64,000 bases of DNA from Auriscalpium vulgare (Eukaryota > Basidiomycota > Agaricomycetes > Russulales > Auriscalpiaceae). The DNA is taken from NCBI GenBank assembly GCA_019915015.1, contig JAHBBC010000016.1, positions 1,240,001 through 1,304,000 of the forward strand, read 5' to 3'. The notes under the pieces were generated by a model, which saw nothing but the letters and a program-made list of their open reading frames with translations, was not told the DNA's origin and did no database searches. This document shows, piece by piece, positions 22,343-34,575 of the stretch; positions within the stretch are counted from its first letter, which is position 1, and each line of letters starts with the position of its first letter. Both the position numbers and the translations under genes were made by a program.

Positions 22343-23175
22343 ATGAACAAGCTACGTATTGCGCCGGATTCGTCCAGGCGACCGACTCCGGTGAGGACAT
22401 TGTCATCTTTGCAGCCCAGCTCGTCAACGCTGATCTCTTCAGCAAGCAAAGCCCACACAGCAGCTCTCTGCGCCCACCACATCAGTATCACGACGACCGA
22501 TTGCAACCCAGCCCGTGTCATCATCCGCGCTCCCCCGATCACAGGCGGAGCAGTACTGGGCTGCTCGTGCACTGACTGCGGAAACACTGTTGGTGGCGCG
22601 GAAGGACTATGAACGTGAGCTGAAAAGCATCGCGTACGCTGGAGATACCAAGAAAGCGGTGAGTGAGGCTGCTATTAGGATGGGGATGGAAGATGGCTAG
22701 TCTACTCGGCCTTTGTGATTCTGGTCTAACGATCTGTAGGGCGAGATCGCGGCGTTGCAGGCAACCCATGATGCACGGCAAAGGAGAATGGAGCATCTTG
22801 TGGTGAGAAAACCCATCATATGGATTATGTCTTTGCTGACTCGGCATGCTCAGATGTTCTGCGTCTTCTGCATCACGAGCCTCATAGGCCTCGTCCTCTA
22901 CCTTCTCATAAGCCAACGCCATTCTAAGCCCCCGCAATCCAGATGGGGCGTGGCATCCCACTTCACAATACCGATCCTATCGCCGTTTACGTCTGTAGTA
23001 AGTGACCATGCCCTTTGTACCCATGCTTCACGCGAAGTCAACATACATCCTTCTCTAGGTAGAGCACGAAGCATCGGTTTTAGGCGCGAGAATCATCATT
23101 CCGTCTATCATTATTCTGGCAGGACTGGCATATATTCTGTGCAGACGTTATTGGCCCCAGTGGCGCGTTTCGTAG
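22343..23175 (+). CDS. Small two-helix membrane protein with coiled-coil segment
   Basis: Five exons close in phase (22343-22390, 22443-22658, 22740-22802, 22854-22997 and 23059-23175), giving 195 residues. Residues 1-50 are polar and Ser/Thr/Pro-rich. Residues 55-110 form a long charged amphipathic helix (EQYWAARALTAETLLVARKD, then a Lys/Glu-rich run). Two hydrophobic helices follow: MFCVFCITSLIGLVLYLLI near residue 115 and IIIPSIIILAGLAYIL near residue 175, with a short basic tail. The layout resembles small ER or mitochondrial membrane proteins with a cytosolic coiled coil, but I recognise no family. It converges with the BTB gene about 120 bp downstream. Confidence 0.75.
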
Positions 23176-23292
23176 ACAACACAGAGCGTTCATGGAAGTA
23201 GCGTATGTACACGACACATCGTCGATGATAAGCGGTGCTAGAGGAAGAATCCAGGACATGAGACGAGACCAGACGAGGTGCTCACGCCCTCA

Positions 23293-23869
23293 CTATAGCC
23301 CAAACGTCACCGCCATGGTCTCCCATGTTGCCTTCTGCGCATCATTTATATGAAGTACCAGCGTTGCCCGACAACCCGCACATAACGCCAGTAGGTCCGG
23401 CTTCGCCAACAAATCTTTCACCTTCTCGAAGTCCTCCACCGGCTGAGCCATCAAGTCTGCCGTCTGCAGGAGTAAGCCCATTACCACCTCCCAGTACTCC
23501 ACGCGCCAGCACGGCTTCCACTGCCCGCCGACCATGACCTGATTCTGGCAACGCGTGTTCCAGCCGGCGGGGCGCCGTGTAGTCCGCGCTGCGTGTGTGG
23601 CACGAAGGGCGGCCGTCCCGTACATCAGCCGCTCGACGTCTGCGATGTCGAGCGGCGCGAGGTGGTGCCCCGTGAACGGAGGACCGAGCTGCCACACACG
23701 TCGGGTGAGGTCGTAGAAGAGTGCAGCGAAGAGTGATGTGTCAGTGCACTGACTCTCGCGAAGGAGCGATATCACGGCGGCTGGGTGCACAATGAGGTCC
23801 TCCGGGATGGCAGGGATCGGATTCTGATTTTGCGGCGGGTATGGGTATCCTGGTTCCAATGGGACAGCG

Positions 23870-23907
<38 letters not shown>

Positions 23908-24501
23908 GGCAGCTGAGGCGCGGTTGGCAGCAAGGTTGGCGAGGAATAGCTTCCATTTCACAAGGTGCGCGTCAAGCGTCGTCGGCCACTCTTGGCGGAG
24001 ACGCTCTATGATATCTCTGTTCAGGCTGTGCAGGTTGTATTCTGCGCTCATACGCAGAAGCCCTGCGACCACGGGAAAGTTCTCGATAGAAATCTGCGGA
24101 AAGTCGATGCGCCTGTGATCCCCAAGATCAGTACATATCCTCCACCGCACCAAACGCTTTCACGCGCAAGGAATGACTCACATGCCACTGTAAATCCATC
24201 CGAGCAGCGCCTCAACATCGTCTTTGTCGTCGTCCCATACCGCGAGCATGCATCCGCGAAGCGTCTCTGGGTTGCGCTCCGGGGCCAGCAAATCGCCCAG
24301 CGCAGGCGACGCCTTGCTCACGATCGAGCGGTGGACGCAGAAGAGCGTGTTTCCAGACCGTATGAGCACGTTCCCATCGTCGTAGTAGAGTGTCGGGTGG
24401 TCGACGAGGAACTCTGCGTCGCCTGCCTCGTGTCGTGGGCGTTTGCGAGCTGGCACCCCGTCTTCCGTCTTGACTCTGATGGATGAGGATGAGTTCGCCA
24501 T
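23293..24501 (-). CDS. BTB/POZ domain protein with polyasparagine tract
   Basis: Two exons (24182-24501 and 23293-24112) close in phase and give 379 residues. After a basic Lys-Arg-Pro-Arg patch near residue 20, a BTB/POZ fold begins: TLYYDDGNVLIRSGNTLFCV, HRSIVSKASPAL, then a region with DDDKDDVEALLGWIYSG. This type is abundant in Agaricomycetes; BTB domains mediate dimerisation and often link substrates to cullin-3 ligases, but the partner here is unknown. A run of 13 Asn around residues 176-188 comes from a GTT/AAC microsatellite. The C-terminal part contains Cys and Trp residues (NTRCQNQ, KPCWRVEYW, ALCAGCRATL) that could form a small metal site. The gene follows the glucan synthase gene on the same strand. 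Confidence 0.85.
23870..23908 (+). repeat. Trinucleotide microsatellite (GTT/AAC)n
   Basis: Thirteen tandem GTT units on the plus strand are read as AAC on the coding strand of the BTB gene and encode polyasparagine. Such tracts change length readily, so the protein is probably length-variable among strains. Confidence 0.9.
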
Positions 24502-24830
24502 GAGGAACCTATGCGCGCGAGGGTAAGTAACTGGACTGGAGGTTGTGGCAGTCGAGATTGTACAAGCGATAGTGTACAGCATTGCTGCGCAGTGCGGGGA
24601 AGAACGATCACGGGATTTTCGTCACCGTTTTGACAAACGCGATGAAATGCAACTCGTTTATTACAGTGGAAGTCCATGACAAGCCTGAGATGGTCTGCAG
24701 CACCTACAAAGCCTAGTGTCCGTGATAACGAGCAAGAAGTCCTAACTACGATGCGAGGTGCGTGAGAAATCAAAGCATACAATGTAGGTATCTATCGGGA
24801 GGGGTAAAGTAGCAATTGTCTATGTCCATG

Positions 24831-27800
24831 TTACAGCTGATTACACAGGGAACAGTGGAAGTGTATAGTGTTATTGAAAACGGGTGCTGGATAGGCAGGT
24901 GGTCAGCGTCAGCTCTACGACAAACGCAAGGGAATACTCACGAAGAGCGATCAAAGCCAAGAAGAGAGCAATCACGGCTGTGTAGATAGGAACGTATTTT
25001 ATGATCTGGCCCAGCACAGGTTAGCTACATTCGAAAGACGAGAAACGGAGACTAACGATGGCACGGCGCTGCTTCCGCAGCTTGATGTTGAAGATCGGAG
25101 CATGGATTTGCTTCGATGGCCGCAACCAGACTGGGGGGATTGTCAGCCTAAAGACACATGCAGAATATTACCCAAAACTTACAAAGAAGGGTCGAATGCA
25201 AGCGGTCGAAGTACGGGATCAGGACCGCAGGCGTCAGCATGAAAAGCAGCACATGGCCGATGATGAAGTCGGAGCTCCACAGCGACAACTCGATGATCTT
25301 GACGATGTACTCGCGGGCGGGCTGCGAAAGCGCATGCGAGCCTAGTCCGCGACCGTACCACTTGCCCGTCCACCAAGCGCGATTTGTCTCGTCGTGCTTG
25401 AACTCACGCGATAAGAACACCGCTATCATCACCTTGTGAATCGCACGCTGGATCGCGACAATTGTGATGAGGCCGAGTACCGCGTGCGACGTGTTCCACA
25501 GCTCCAGGAACCACTACACAGGCACACATCATCCGTGAGCAGAAGAGTAAGTATGGAGAAGGCGTCACGTACGAAGAATTCAAAGAACCCAATCATTCCT
25601 ATTGTTCCTCCTACGTGGGCGATGGAAGCCATGACGGATCCGAACCGCGCACAGCAGGAATCCAGCATGGGCCCGAGGAACAAGGAAACGAGGAACAGGA
25701 CCAGCAGAATCCCGGCGTTCAGGACAATCGGACCAATGGACACCACAGCGATCCGAATCAACGGACTCGGCGGGGTCTTGCCGTCCACTGGGAATGACTT
25801 GACGAACATGTACGCGATGACGAAGACGACGGCCATGATGATGGGGAAGATGACCTCTGAGATGATGACGGCGCGCCAGCCTGCACGAGGGACGTCGCCA
25901 GACAGCTTCTCCGACGGGCGGCCCAGTTTCTTCTTCTTGTAGCCTGTAATCATCGTGCGCGAGAGACGGCAGTACCCGATCCACGAATTGTTGTGCGAAC
26001 GAGAATTGCCGCGCGACATCCAACGCAAAAATTCCCTGCAAACAAGATTAGAACCAACCCACTCAGCAGTCGGGTCTCACACTCACCGGTAGTCGACGAT
26101 GAAGTCCGCGAACGAGAACTGATGGGGATTAAAGAGGAACGGCGCGATGCAGAGCGCAAGGATGGATATCCAGAAATAGATCAGGTACGGCGTCCACAGG
26201 GTCAGCGTCACGTAGAGCAGCGCCAGGAGCGTCCTCATCCCGAGGTATATGCTAGGACCAGCAAAGCGGGAGAAGAGGATGCTGAAGGATATCCGAGAGG
26301 TCGCGAAACCACGGCCAGTGGCGATGTACCGGGCACCACCAAAGGTCAAGTCGTTCAGGATCGAATGAGTGTAGATCTGCGTCGAGAAAACCTCGAACAC
26401 CGGCGAAAAGGATAGGAACTGCCGACTGAGACGGAAGATCGCTTTGCCAGTGCCACGCTCAATTAGTTCTGTGTTGCAATGATATTAGCTCGAGCGGACG
26501 AAACAATTGCAGATAAATAACGAACCTTGTAAGAACAGCGGCAAGAATGCGATCATGAACACCAAGAAGATACTAATGATGCACCGATGAATCCAGTCGT
26601 ACACAGGGCTAAGGTTGTAGCAGCCCTGTTGCCCATTGAGCGGTTGTCCGGTACTGGAGTACTTGCAGACCGTCAGCTGCGAGTTCAGCGTGCCCAGGAA
26701 CACCACTGAAGAGGGTCCGATTAGAATGAGCTACATGTTTTTGAGAATTTCGAACTTACACGTGACCACGAAGATCTGGACCGAGAGGATGATGAGGATG
26801 TTGTTGATGTGGAACCCAGGATGGCCGTAGTAGAACGTCAAGAAGCGGTCGATAGGTAATTGTGTGCCGAGGTAGTAGTACTCGCGACTCAGCATCTGCT
26901 CACCCATACCCGTGCCAATCTTCGTCTGGAAGTTCAGGATGGTGCCGAACCCAAGATCACGACCTTTGCCGCACTGGTAGTACTCGGTGTGTTTGATGCG
27001 TCCGCCACGTCCAAGTGCGTTCATACCGGCGTAAATATCCTCGTTCAGGTGCAGGCCCTTCTGAGCCTTCGAGATACCGCCGCGCGTGTTCATGAACGTC
27101 GCGTTCAAGAAATCGGGATGGCCGTAGTGCAGCTTGCCACCGATCCATGCAAGCGAGCGCGCCGCCAGAGTACCAAACGTCTGCTCCTTGCCGGCAGCGA
27201 TGTCGCCCAAGACCCCAATATTCTCGGAAAAGATGTACTCGCGTGCACCGACGATGGCGACGGGCGCCTTCTTGAACTCCTTGTGGCCCCATTGCGCGTA
27301 CGGGCTCTGACTGGACACCGAGTACTCCTCGAACTCCCCAAGGACGTTGCGAATCTTCAGACATTCCTCGAGATAATTGTCCTGATTGGCATCGATGAGC
27401 TGGAGGTATTCGCCGCGGTAAAAAATGATTGCGTGGTTCTGGTTGTCCGATTTGCCGTCGCCCAAAATGGGATTGCCTGGCAGCTCGATGCGGAATTTCG
27501 GCCTGCGGCGACCAGTCTGGTGGTTGAACTCGGAGTGCCCATCGATGAGCGCAGAGAATAAACGAGGTTCGCCGCCGTCTTTCCGTGCCTCTTCCTCGAG
27601 ATACGCAATCTGCAGTTCCGGGTACGCGCGCAACAAAAACTCGGCATTCTCGTGCTCCTCCTTGTTGAACTTGGAATAGCGCTGCATTGATACGACGAAC
27701 TTGAACTTCCTACGCGCCATCCGCTCAAGCTCGCGCTCGAGTTTGTCCGTGTTGCCACCGAACATCTGGACGACCTCGGGGTTCTCTACACGGTAGAGGA

Positions 27801-30791
27801 GCTTGATCGCCTTCGCGTAATTCATCATACCAGACACTGTGCGATAGAGCGTCTGGAAGCGCAACGAAGCCCAGATACGGGTACGCAGAGTGAACTCTGG
27901 AGCCGCGCTCTTGAAACCGATGGTGTAGAATGGCAGATCATCCAGCCTCTTCTCGTCCCCGTTGAATGGGTTCGTCCCCTCATACATCTCGGCTTCCTGA
28001 GCGAGGATCTTGGTATCTTTGACGAAATTCTCCCATTCGAGGCCATGGAGCTGCTTCAGGTATTCCAAAAGCGTTACGCGACTATGAATATCGGCTTCCT
28101 TGATGATCTCACGGAGGGAAAGTAGGATCTACGGATCATGTTGTCAGCGATCAAATGAGGACGAAACGCTGCATTGCACGGACCTTCTCATTGTAGTGAG
28201 GCGTCAACACGGTAAACGTTGGCATGGCGTCCACGGGCAGCGCCTCAGGAATAGCCGTCGTAAGAGACTGCGCAAAGAAGGAGATCCGGCGCTCGGCTTC
28301 ACTGCCGGGTGGGAAGAAATCGCCCTTGTAGCCCTTGTCACTCTGCGCAACGAAGAAAGGCGGAGCGCGAAGACTGCGGCGCCCATCGGGCGTGTCCACC
28401 TGATGGTAGAGCAGTTTCTGGACGTGCTCGATGGACAGCAAGTGCTCGCGGTACATGGAAATGATGATTGCGTTCCAGATTTGGGACACCAAAACCTATA
28501 ATGCGTCGCGTTCACAGACGATATAATACTTGCACATGATGTCACACACCTTGGGCTTGTACTTCACCTCCATGTCCGCGGTAGCGAGGATCTTCGAGTA
28601 TATCCTCTTCGGCAGCCGGGCATAGATATCCCTCCATGGAGTCCAGATCGACAGGCCGAGTGCGAAGGACCGTGCGATACTGTAGACAGTGTTCCAGATG
28701 ATGTACCAGAGGAAAGTGTCGAGGAAGAACAGGACTAGATCCATCATGTACATGATTGTGAGCGTGAACACGGCCTGGTTCCGGCAGAGATGGCTGCCGA
28801 AAAGCTTCTCGTTACAGTTCTGGATCTTCATGTGCGCCATAGCGCGAATGGGATCCTTGATAGACAGCGTCAGGAAGAAGTAGGACTCCGTGAATTTACA
28901 CCCAAAGACGAGTAACCACAGCAGCACCGACGCGAAACGGGCTTGCGAGTGCATTTCAGGATAGCTGGCCGTGAATGTCTGATTGGCAAGGTACTTCCGC
29001 GACTTGCTCGCGACGCGATCTCCGAACATTCGACCAGACGGCATGGTACCGAACAGGATCGTCGCGACCACAGAAATGAAGAACTGAACGATGCCGAGAA
29101 TCAACGGCAACTGGCCACCAGGATTGTCACCGGTCTCCACGATGGCAACATAGACTGTTGGTCCGGCGGTGAGACCCAGTGTGACGAATAAGAAAAGGAG
29201 CCGACGCGTCAGGTGTGAGGTGTTGTTCCAGGTCGTGGGGATGTACGAGAATTCCGCGAGAGTAGCACAGATCATGATGGCTGTCGCGACTGCCCCGCCA
29301 AGCGCAGTGGCGGACCATGTGAGCGCATGTGAGTTCCGTCCCGTGGGCTGGTACACCGTCGTAGAGTTGGCCGCCGTGTAGAACCAGTAGAGCGATATAT
29401 GGATGACCCAAATCCGATTGAAGTTCACCAACAGGTGACCGAAGGACCGCTTCTCGAAGTAGGTTTTGAAGAACGCACGGTTCCAATCGATGCGGTCAAA
29501 GCGCATAAACCGCTGCGCTGGAGGTATGTCCACGAGACGCGTCTGACATGCAATTTTCTTTAGCACCTCGTCCGACATCGACGAATAAGGACAAAGGTAC
29601 CTTGTCGCTCAGCACAATCCGCGCAATGCCCTCTGGGTACCAGAACAGCTGGTTGATATCGTCGTAGCCGATGATCTTATGATGGTCCCGCTCACGACGC
29701 ACGAACTTGCCGTCTATAGCCTCGTAACCTTGATCGCGGATAAACCTGTAGAGCGGCTTGATGACGGCGCGGAGATAGAGGCCCTCAGGGACAGGCTCCA
29801 CTCTATTCTGGCAATCTGGCGACCGATAGTAGTCGTCTGCACACTTGAAGATGAAGCAGAGACATTCCGGGACGAATCGGACCTGGGCGGCCTCCCCCCA
29901 GCAGAGCAAGTAGAGAGCGATTTGCCGCATTCGATCGTACTGACTCATGTTGTTCATCGCTTGGCGCCACCGATCCAGAGCGCTGTTAAGCGACTTCTCG
30001 TGCGTGCTCCTGCCGCCGCGCTTCGACTTGAGCCGCTGGAGACCGGGGTTCTGTGTATGTCCGACGGCGTCGTCGAGGTCGAGCTGCGCGGCGAAGTACC
30101 ATTTCCGATAGTTGGCATGCTGGCCGCCGATGTAGTCTGCATGCAACGTCAACAGCGCCTGATTGGGCGACATGCGAGACGCGCGACTGTCAAGCAGCTG
30201 CATTGTGAAGTCAAACTAGATGGCGCTGGTTGTCAGCCAAGGCGCCGAGGCGGGAGCTTTCAGAACAGACCATGTTCCTCATGGAATCCCGCTGGAACCC
30301 AAACTTCTGCTGAAGGTCGAGGAATATGTCTTCAATCTCTTCCTTGGATATGGGTATTTGTCGATCCGAGCCCCAGGCAGGGTAGGGTTCCCGCACACCG
30401 TACTGTGCCGCACCAAAGTCGCCCAGCGTCGGCGCGGAAGAGTCTGACAGGCCATTCCGACCGCCGAGGGACTCTGCGGAAGGAGCATAGGGTTGTCGAT
30501 AGACATCGTGATCGGAGTCTGTGTCCGGATGGCCTGGAAAAGAACTGAGAAAGGCCTAGCAAAGAGCAACAGGATTTCGAACATACCATACGGATCGGGC
30601 GTGTCGTAATAGCCGTTCTCATTCAACCCGTTCGCACTGCTTTCCGAGCCATAGGTATCCCTGCGGTACACTTCTGCTTGGTCTAGATCGTGCTCGTTCT
30701 CGTAGCGTTGGTAGAAGGGGTCGTTGACGTCGGCTGGTGGAGAGGGCGACGAGTAGCCCTCTTGACTGTGGGACGGGCGACGGGAAGCCAT
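24831..30791 (-). CDS. FKS1: 1,3-beta-glucan synthase catalytic subunit (GT48)
   Basis: This plasma-membrane enzyme polymerises UDP-glucose into the beta-1,3-glucan of the cell wall, activated by Rho1 in known fungi. The gene has many exons and encodes roughly 1,750-1,800 residues, the usual length. Exon 1 (30587-30791) begins [13 protein letters not shown]; exon 2 starts at 30533. The cytosolic N-terminal domain has [17 protein letters not shown] and [13 protein letters not shown]. An N-terminal membrane block follows, then the large glucan synthase domain with [58 protein letters not shown] and [21 protein letters not shown]-terminal group of membrane helices completes it. The last exon (24831-24886) encodes a short Cys-containing tail ending in Gln-Leu. 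No frame damage was found in the parts read. It is the likely target of echinocandin-type inhibitors. Internal exon limits were only partly resolved. Confidence 0.96.
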
Positions 30792-33700
30792 AGACTGCGG
30801 CACTGGGACGACGTCGAGCGCAGGGCTGTCTAGTCGCGAGCGAGGCCGTCGTCGGGGGATGTCGTGGTCGTCGCGAGTCGTGGAACGAGGGAAAGAGGCG
30901 GCGTGGCTGGCCGTGCGTCACACGCCGTTGGGCGTCTCGATGGCGCTGCGCGGCAACCGCCGGCCCCAGCCACCTCGGCACGCGGTCCTCGCTCTTCTTT
31001 CATTTCTTACTAGACACGCGGCCAGTACTCGGTCCAGCCTAGTAGTTCTATGCAGTGCCCTCTGCTTGAATATCTTCAAGCACATTGTGAGTCGCCAGTC
31101 GACTTTGTGCACTTTGCCCGACTCGCGTACCTGAAGTTGGCACGACGTCATATATACCATCATTTTCATCGATCATCCGCGACGCCCAAAAGTTTTCCTG
31201 TGGACTCAGAGCGCTGGCCGGCGACGGCTGTCATGGCGCATGACAATGACATGCTGCGCGGAGCGGTGCTCTCCAAGACGGCGTCCGACTCGGCCAAGCA
31301 ATCCACAGCCTCGCATCCTCACGGTGCAGCGCTCTTCACTCAGCTGGTCAAACTCAGTCGGCCGCTATCCTAGCGGCAAGTGGATTCGCCGAGCGCTGCG
31401 TGCCCATTCAGATATTCATCAGCCACAGCATGTGGTGGCAGCGCCGCTCATTACTCAGGCTGCCAGTTGCTCGTCGCCCTTTCAAGCGTACTCATTCAGT
31501 CCCTCCCAGGTCCCCCAGTCTCCTTACCAGCGCATCGTTTTGCACCGCCTTGGCGGCGTTCCTGCGCACAGGGACCTGGCAAGAAGACCCAACACTTCTA
31601 CTTGCGGCAGGTGGGCTCCTGGGCCTGGCCGATTCCTATGTGCAGCCGCTGCATGAACACCTGTGACCTCGTAGCCTCTCTGGATCAAATCGAAAGCTTG
31701 CTTGACGCGCAAGGTGTGGCGATGTCCTGGCTGCTGGGTCACCCGTCTCCGAGCCGTCGTCGCGGACTAGCCCGACGCTTGACACGCAAGATTCTATTTC
31801 AGTGCACACAGACTCCAGTACCCGCCCTTGATGGGTCTTGCGCCGTCCCTGCAGATTGTCTCTTGCTCACGGGGTCCAATCGCTGGCAATACTCTCAACG
31901 CTGCAATAAGGGTCATCGCGAGATGCAAGCCGTGAATCGGCTCACATTTTCCGCATCCAGCTCCTACCTTGTTCGAAGAGGCCCCGACCTATTGCCTCGC
32001 CGCCTATTAGACTATCATCAACGCCGATATTAAAGAAAGTCACAGCGCTCTTGAGACTGATCCATTAGCTCACGTCGGCCGTATTGAAGATGATGCAGAA
32101 GGCCACCAGTCCTCAGGCCTGGGCTCCAACAGGCGGCATCTGGGCGACATCATCCCGGAAATTATTACAAGTCCTTCAATCGCGTCTCCATAACCTGGAT
32201 CCGAAAACTCAATCAAAATTACTTCGAAGCGCGCCCGCTTCCCGACCTCCATTCCCCCGGATCTTTTTGCGGAGGCACGTTCCTTCGCCTGACAGACTCT
32301 CTACCACTTATCGCCCGACTCACGGATCACGTTAGCCCCTGGTGACCGTCTAACCACATACAAGACACGTATGCAACCTGGTCCTCCGGCTCGGATCCTG
32401 GTTAGCCCCGTCATATCGCGCGGCAAGCGGCGCGTTTATACTTTAGCGGGCTAGCTTACGTCGTGCGTTCGCCCCGGGCCTTTGAAACGGTTTCATCACG
32501 CGGTGCAAGTTCCCTGGGCTACGCACGATCACTGTGCATTCCTTGGTGCCATGCAGTAGCGTCCCTGGAACGCGGTTTTCTCTTCTTCTCAATCGGTTGA
32601 AACGCATGCACTGCATGTATCGTTTTTGTTTCACGCCTGACATATGAGGCGTGGATTGCTCGGGATATTGGTCCGATGCGCCGCCAGAGCATGGCGTCTC
32701 CCACTCGGGCGCACTGCGCGCGCGCATGATAGTCTCTCGGTTTCGGGCTTTCGCAGAGGAGTCACCGTCTACGTATTGCCGGTTCCTCATCCGCATTGGT
32801 CTTGAACGCCGTGCGCTCTCCTACACTGGCCCCGCATCGTTATGCAATGCGCCCAAAGCCAGAAGGAAACTTAGACCGTGGACGAGGACGCCACGTATCG
32901 GGTTTCGGCACAGCACCGTTCCTCTTCTGGTTCACCTTGACGTACACCCTCCTTCGTATTCACAGCGCAGTAACGCATCACCACCCATATTCCCTGGGCA
33001 TCAGAACGTGCCGCCTCGTTCACCCGGTCCATGGAACGGCCGTCCATCGCGCGCGCGGGGCTCCCCGTTCAGCGGTCGCAGATCGCTCTCGCTTGCCTCG
33101 TAAGCAAATCAATCTTTCACAATGTATCTCGCTAGCCAGATCGTCCGATCGATAGTTATGGCGGCGAATGACCTCGCTTCCAAAAGCTTATAGGTGCCCC
33201 GACGTAAGGTCCCGCACTGCCGCGTCAGACGTTCCTAACAGATACAGTGGAGTCATCTCTTACAGCACCAGAGCGCATGCCTTCTCTTCCTCTCGTACAT
33301 CTGCCAGTGCCCGCGCATCATCAGCGGCGCAACACTCCTGCACGGAAGGTCTGACACATTCCCACCTCTCTGGGATAGGCGCTGCCTGGTTCCTGCTCTC
33401 GAACGCTTTCCCTCGCTGCCACGCTTAGCACGCGTTATCGCGCTTCCGGGCGAGCCTGTGCACGCGACTGGAACTCGCACGATGGAAACGCGGCGCGCAC
33501 GGCGGCGGCGTCTATCAGTGACCAGGAGGTCCCCCACCGGCTGCCATCCGTACTCCGACAGTCAGATCCGAAATTCTCAGGTTCATGAAATCGAAACGAT
33601 GTCACAGATTTATAACTGACACATGTTGCAGCATGTTGCCCTGTCGACCGCGGGCACCATCTGAGTGCAAAGGACCCTAGGGGCGCGCGATGCGAAAGCT

Positions 33701-34575
33701 AATGTGTAGCCGACCGCGATGCGCGCGACTGCAACGCTTAGTGCAACACTTCCGAGTCGCACCCGCCACAAGATGGCAGGCGCCGCCAAGGACTTGGAAA
33801 AAGGCCGCCGTCCAACCCGCGAGGCTCGCGCCGGGTTCCGTCGGTAAGATGTCCCTTGCGCGGCTGTATCGATCCGGATCAGTCACCGTGCGCGCAGCTC
33901 CTGCAGGGCGCGATCAGTGCGCAAACACCGAATATATGATATCGAGGGATCGAGGGCGGATGCATCTGCGAGGGCGGGCACCGTCTGCGCGGCCGCGATG
34001 CGCTAGACGGGCCGCGCGGACCCACACGCGCCCACATGGGGTAAGAGGGCAGACCGCGCACTGGCTATGCGCTGAGGGCGGGGTCGACGACGGCGAGCGC
34101 TACGGCGACTCCGGGATCCTACAAGTCCCGGGCGTGCACTCCCTAGGCTTTCTGAGCCCTCCGGTGCGTGATCGGCTACGCGCAAGCTGAGAATCAAAAT
34201 GCCAAAACGCTTGTCAAGGGTCGTCACAGTGCCAGCAATTATGGACGATTCATTGTGCATGTAAGGTACGTATGTAGAGAAACACAGTAACGCTATCAAG
34301 TGGGAGCCGGATACAGTCGATTCAGAATGGTGATACGTATTTGCATTGCACAGTACAAGGGCGACGCGCGTGCCGGGACGCGGGACGCGACGACGCAGGT
34401 GGGCCTGGGAGAGAGCATCAGCAAAACAAGATGTCCGTCAAGTGGGGGACCGCGGGGGGTGGGAACGGGGACGCCGCGCGCCAGATTCGAGCCCGGAAAC
34501 AACCAGCCTCCCGGGCCCCATGACCCCGTCCCTCGCAGGGTGCAGCAGCAGCATGTTGCGCCTCAGATACGGCCC
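30792..34575. other. 3.8-kb stretch without a recognisable gene
   Basis: The first few hundred bases are the probable promoter of the glucan synthase gene. Beyond that the sequence holds medium-length open frames on both strands (for example plus 31380-32033), but none has recognisable motifs or shows consistent splice-linked coding. It may be a decayed mobile element; I saw no terminal repeats, reverse transcriptase or transposase motifs to support this. Confidence 0.4.

Noticed and set aside
31240..33103. Plus-strand frames as retrotransposon proteins
   Set aside because: No reverse transcriptase, integrase, RNase H or zinc-knuckle motif could be read in any frame.
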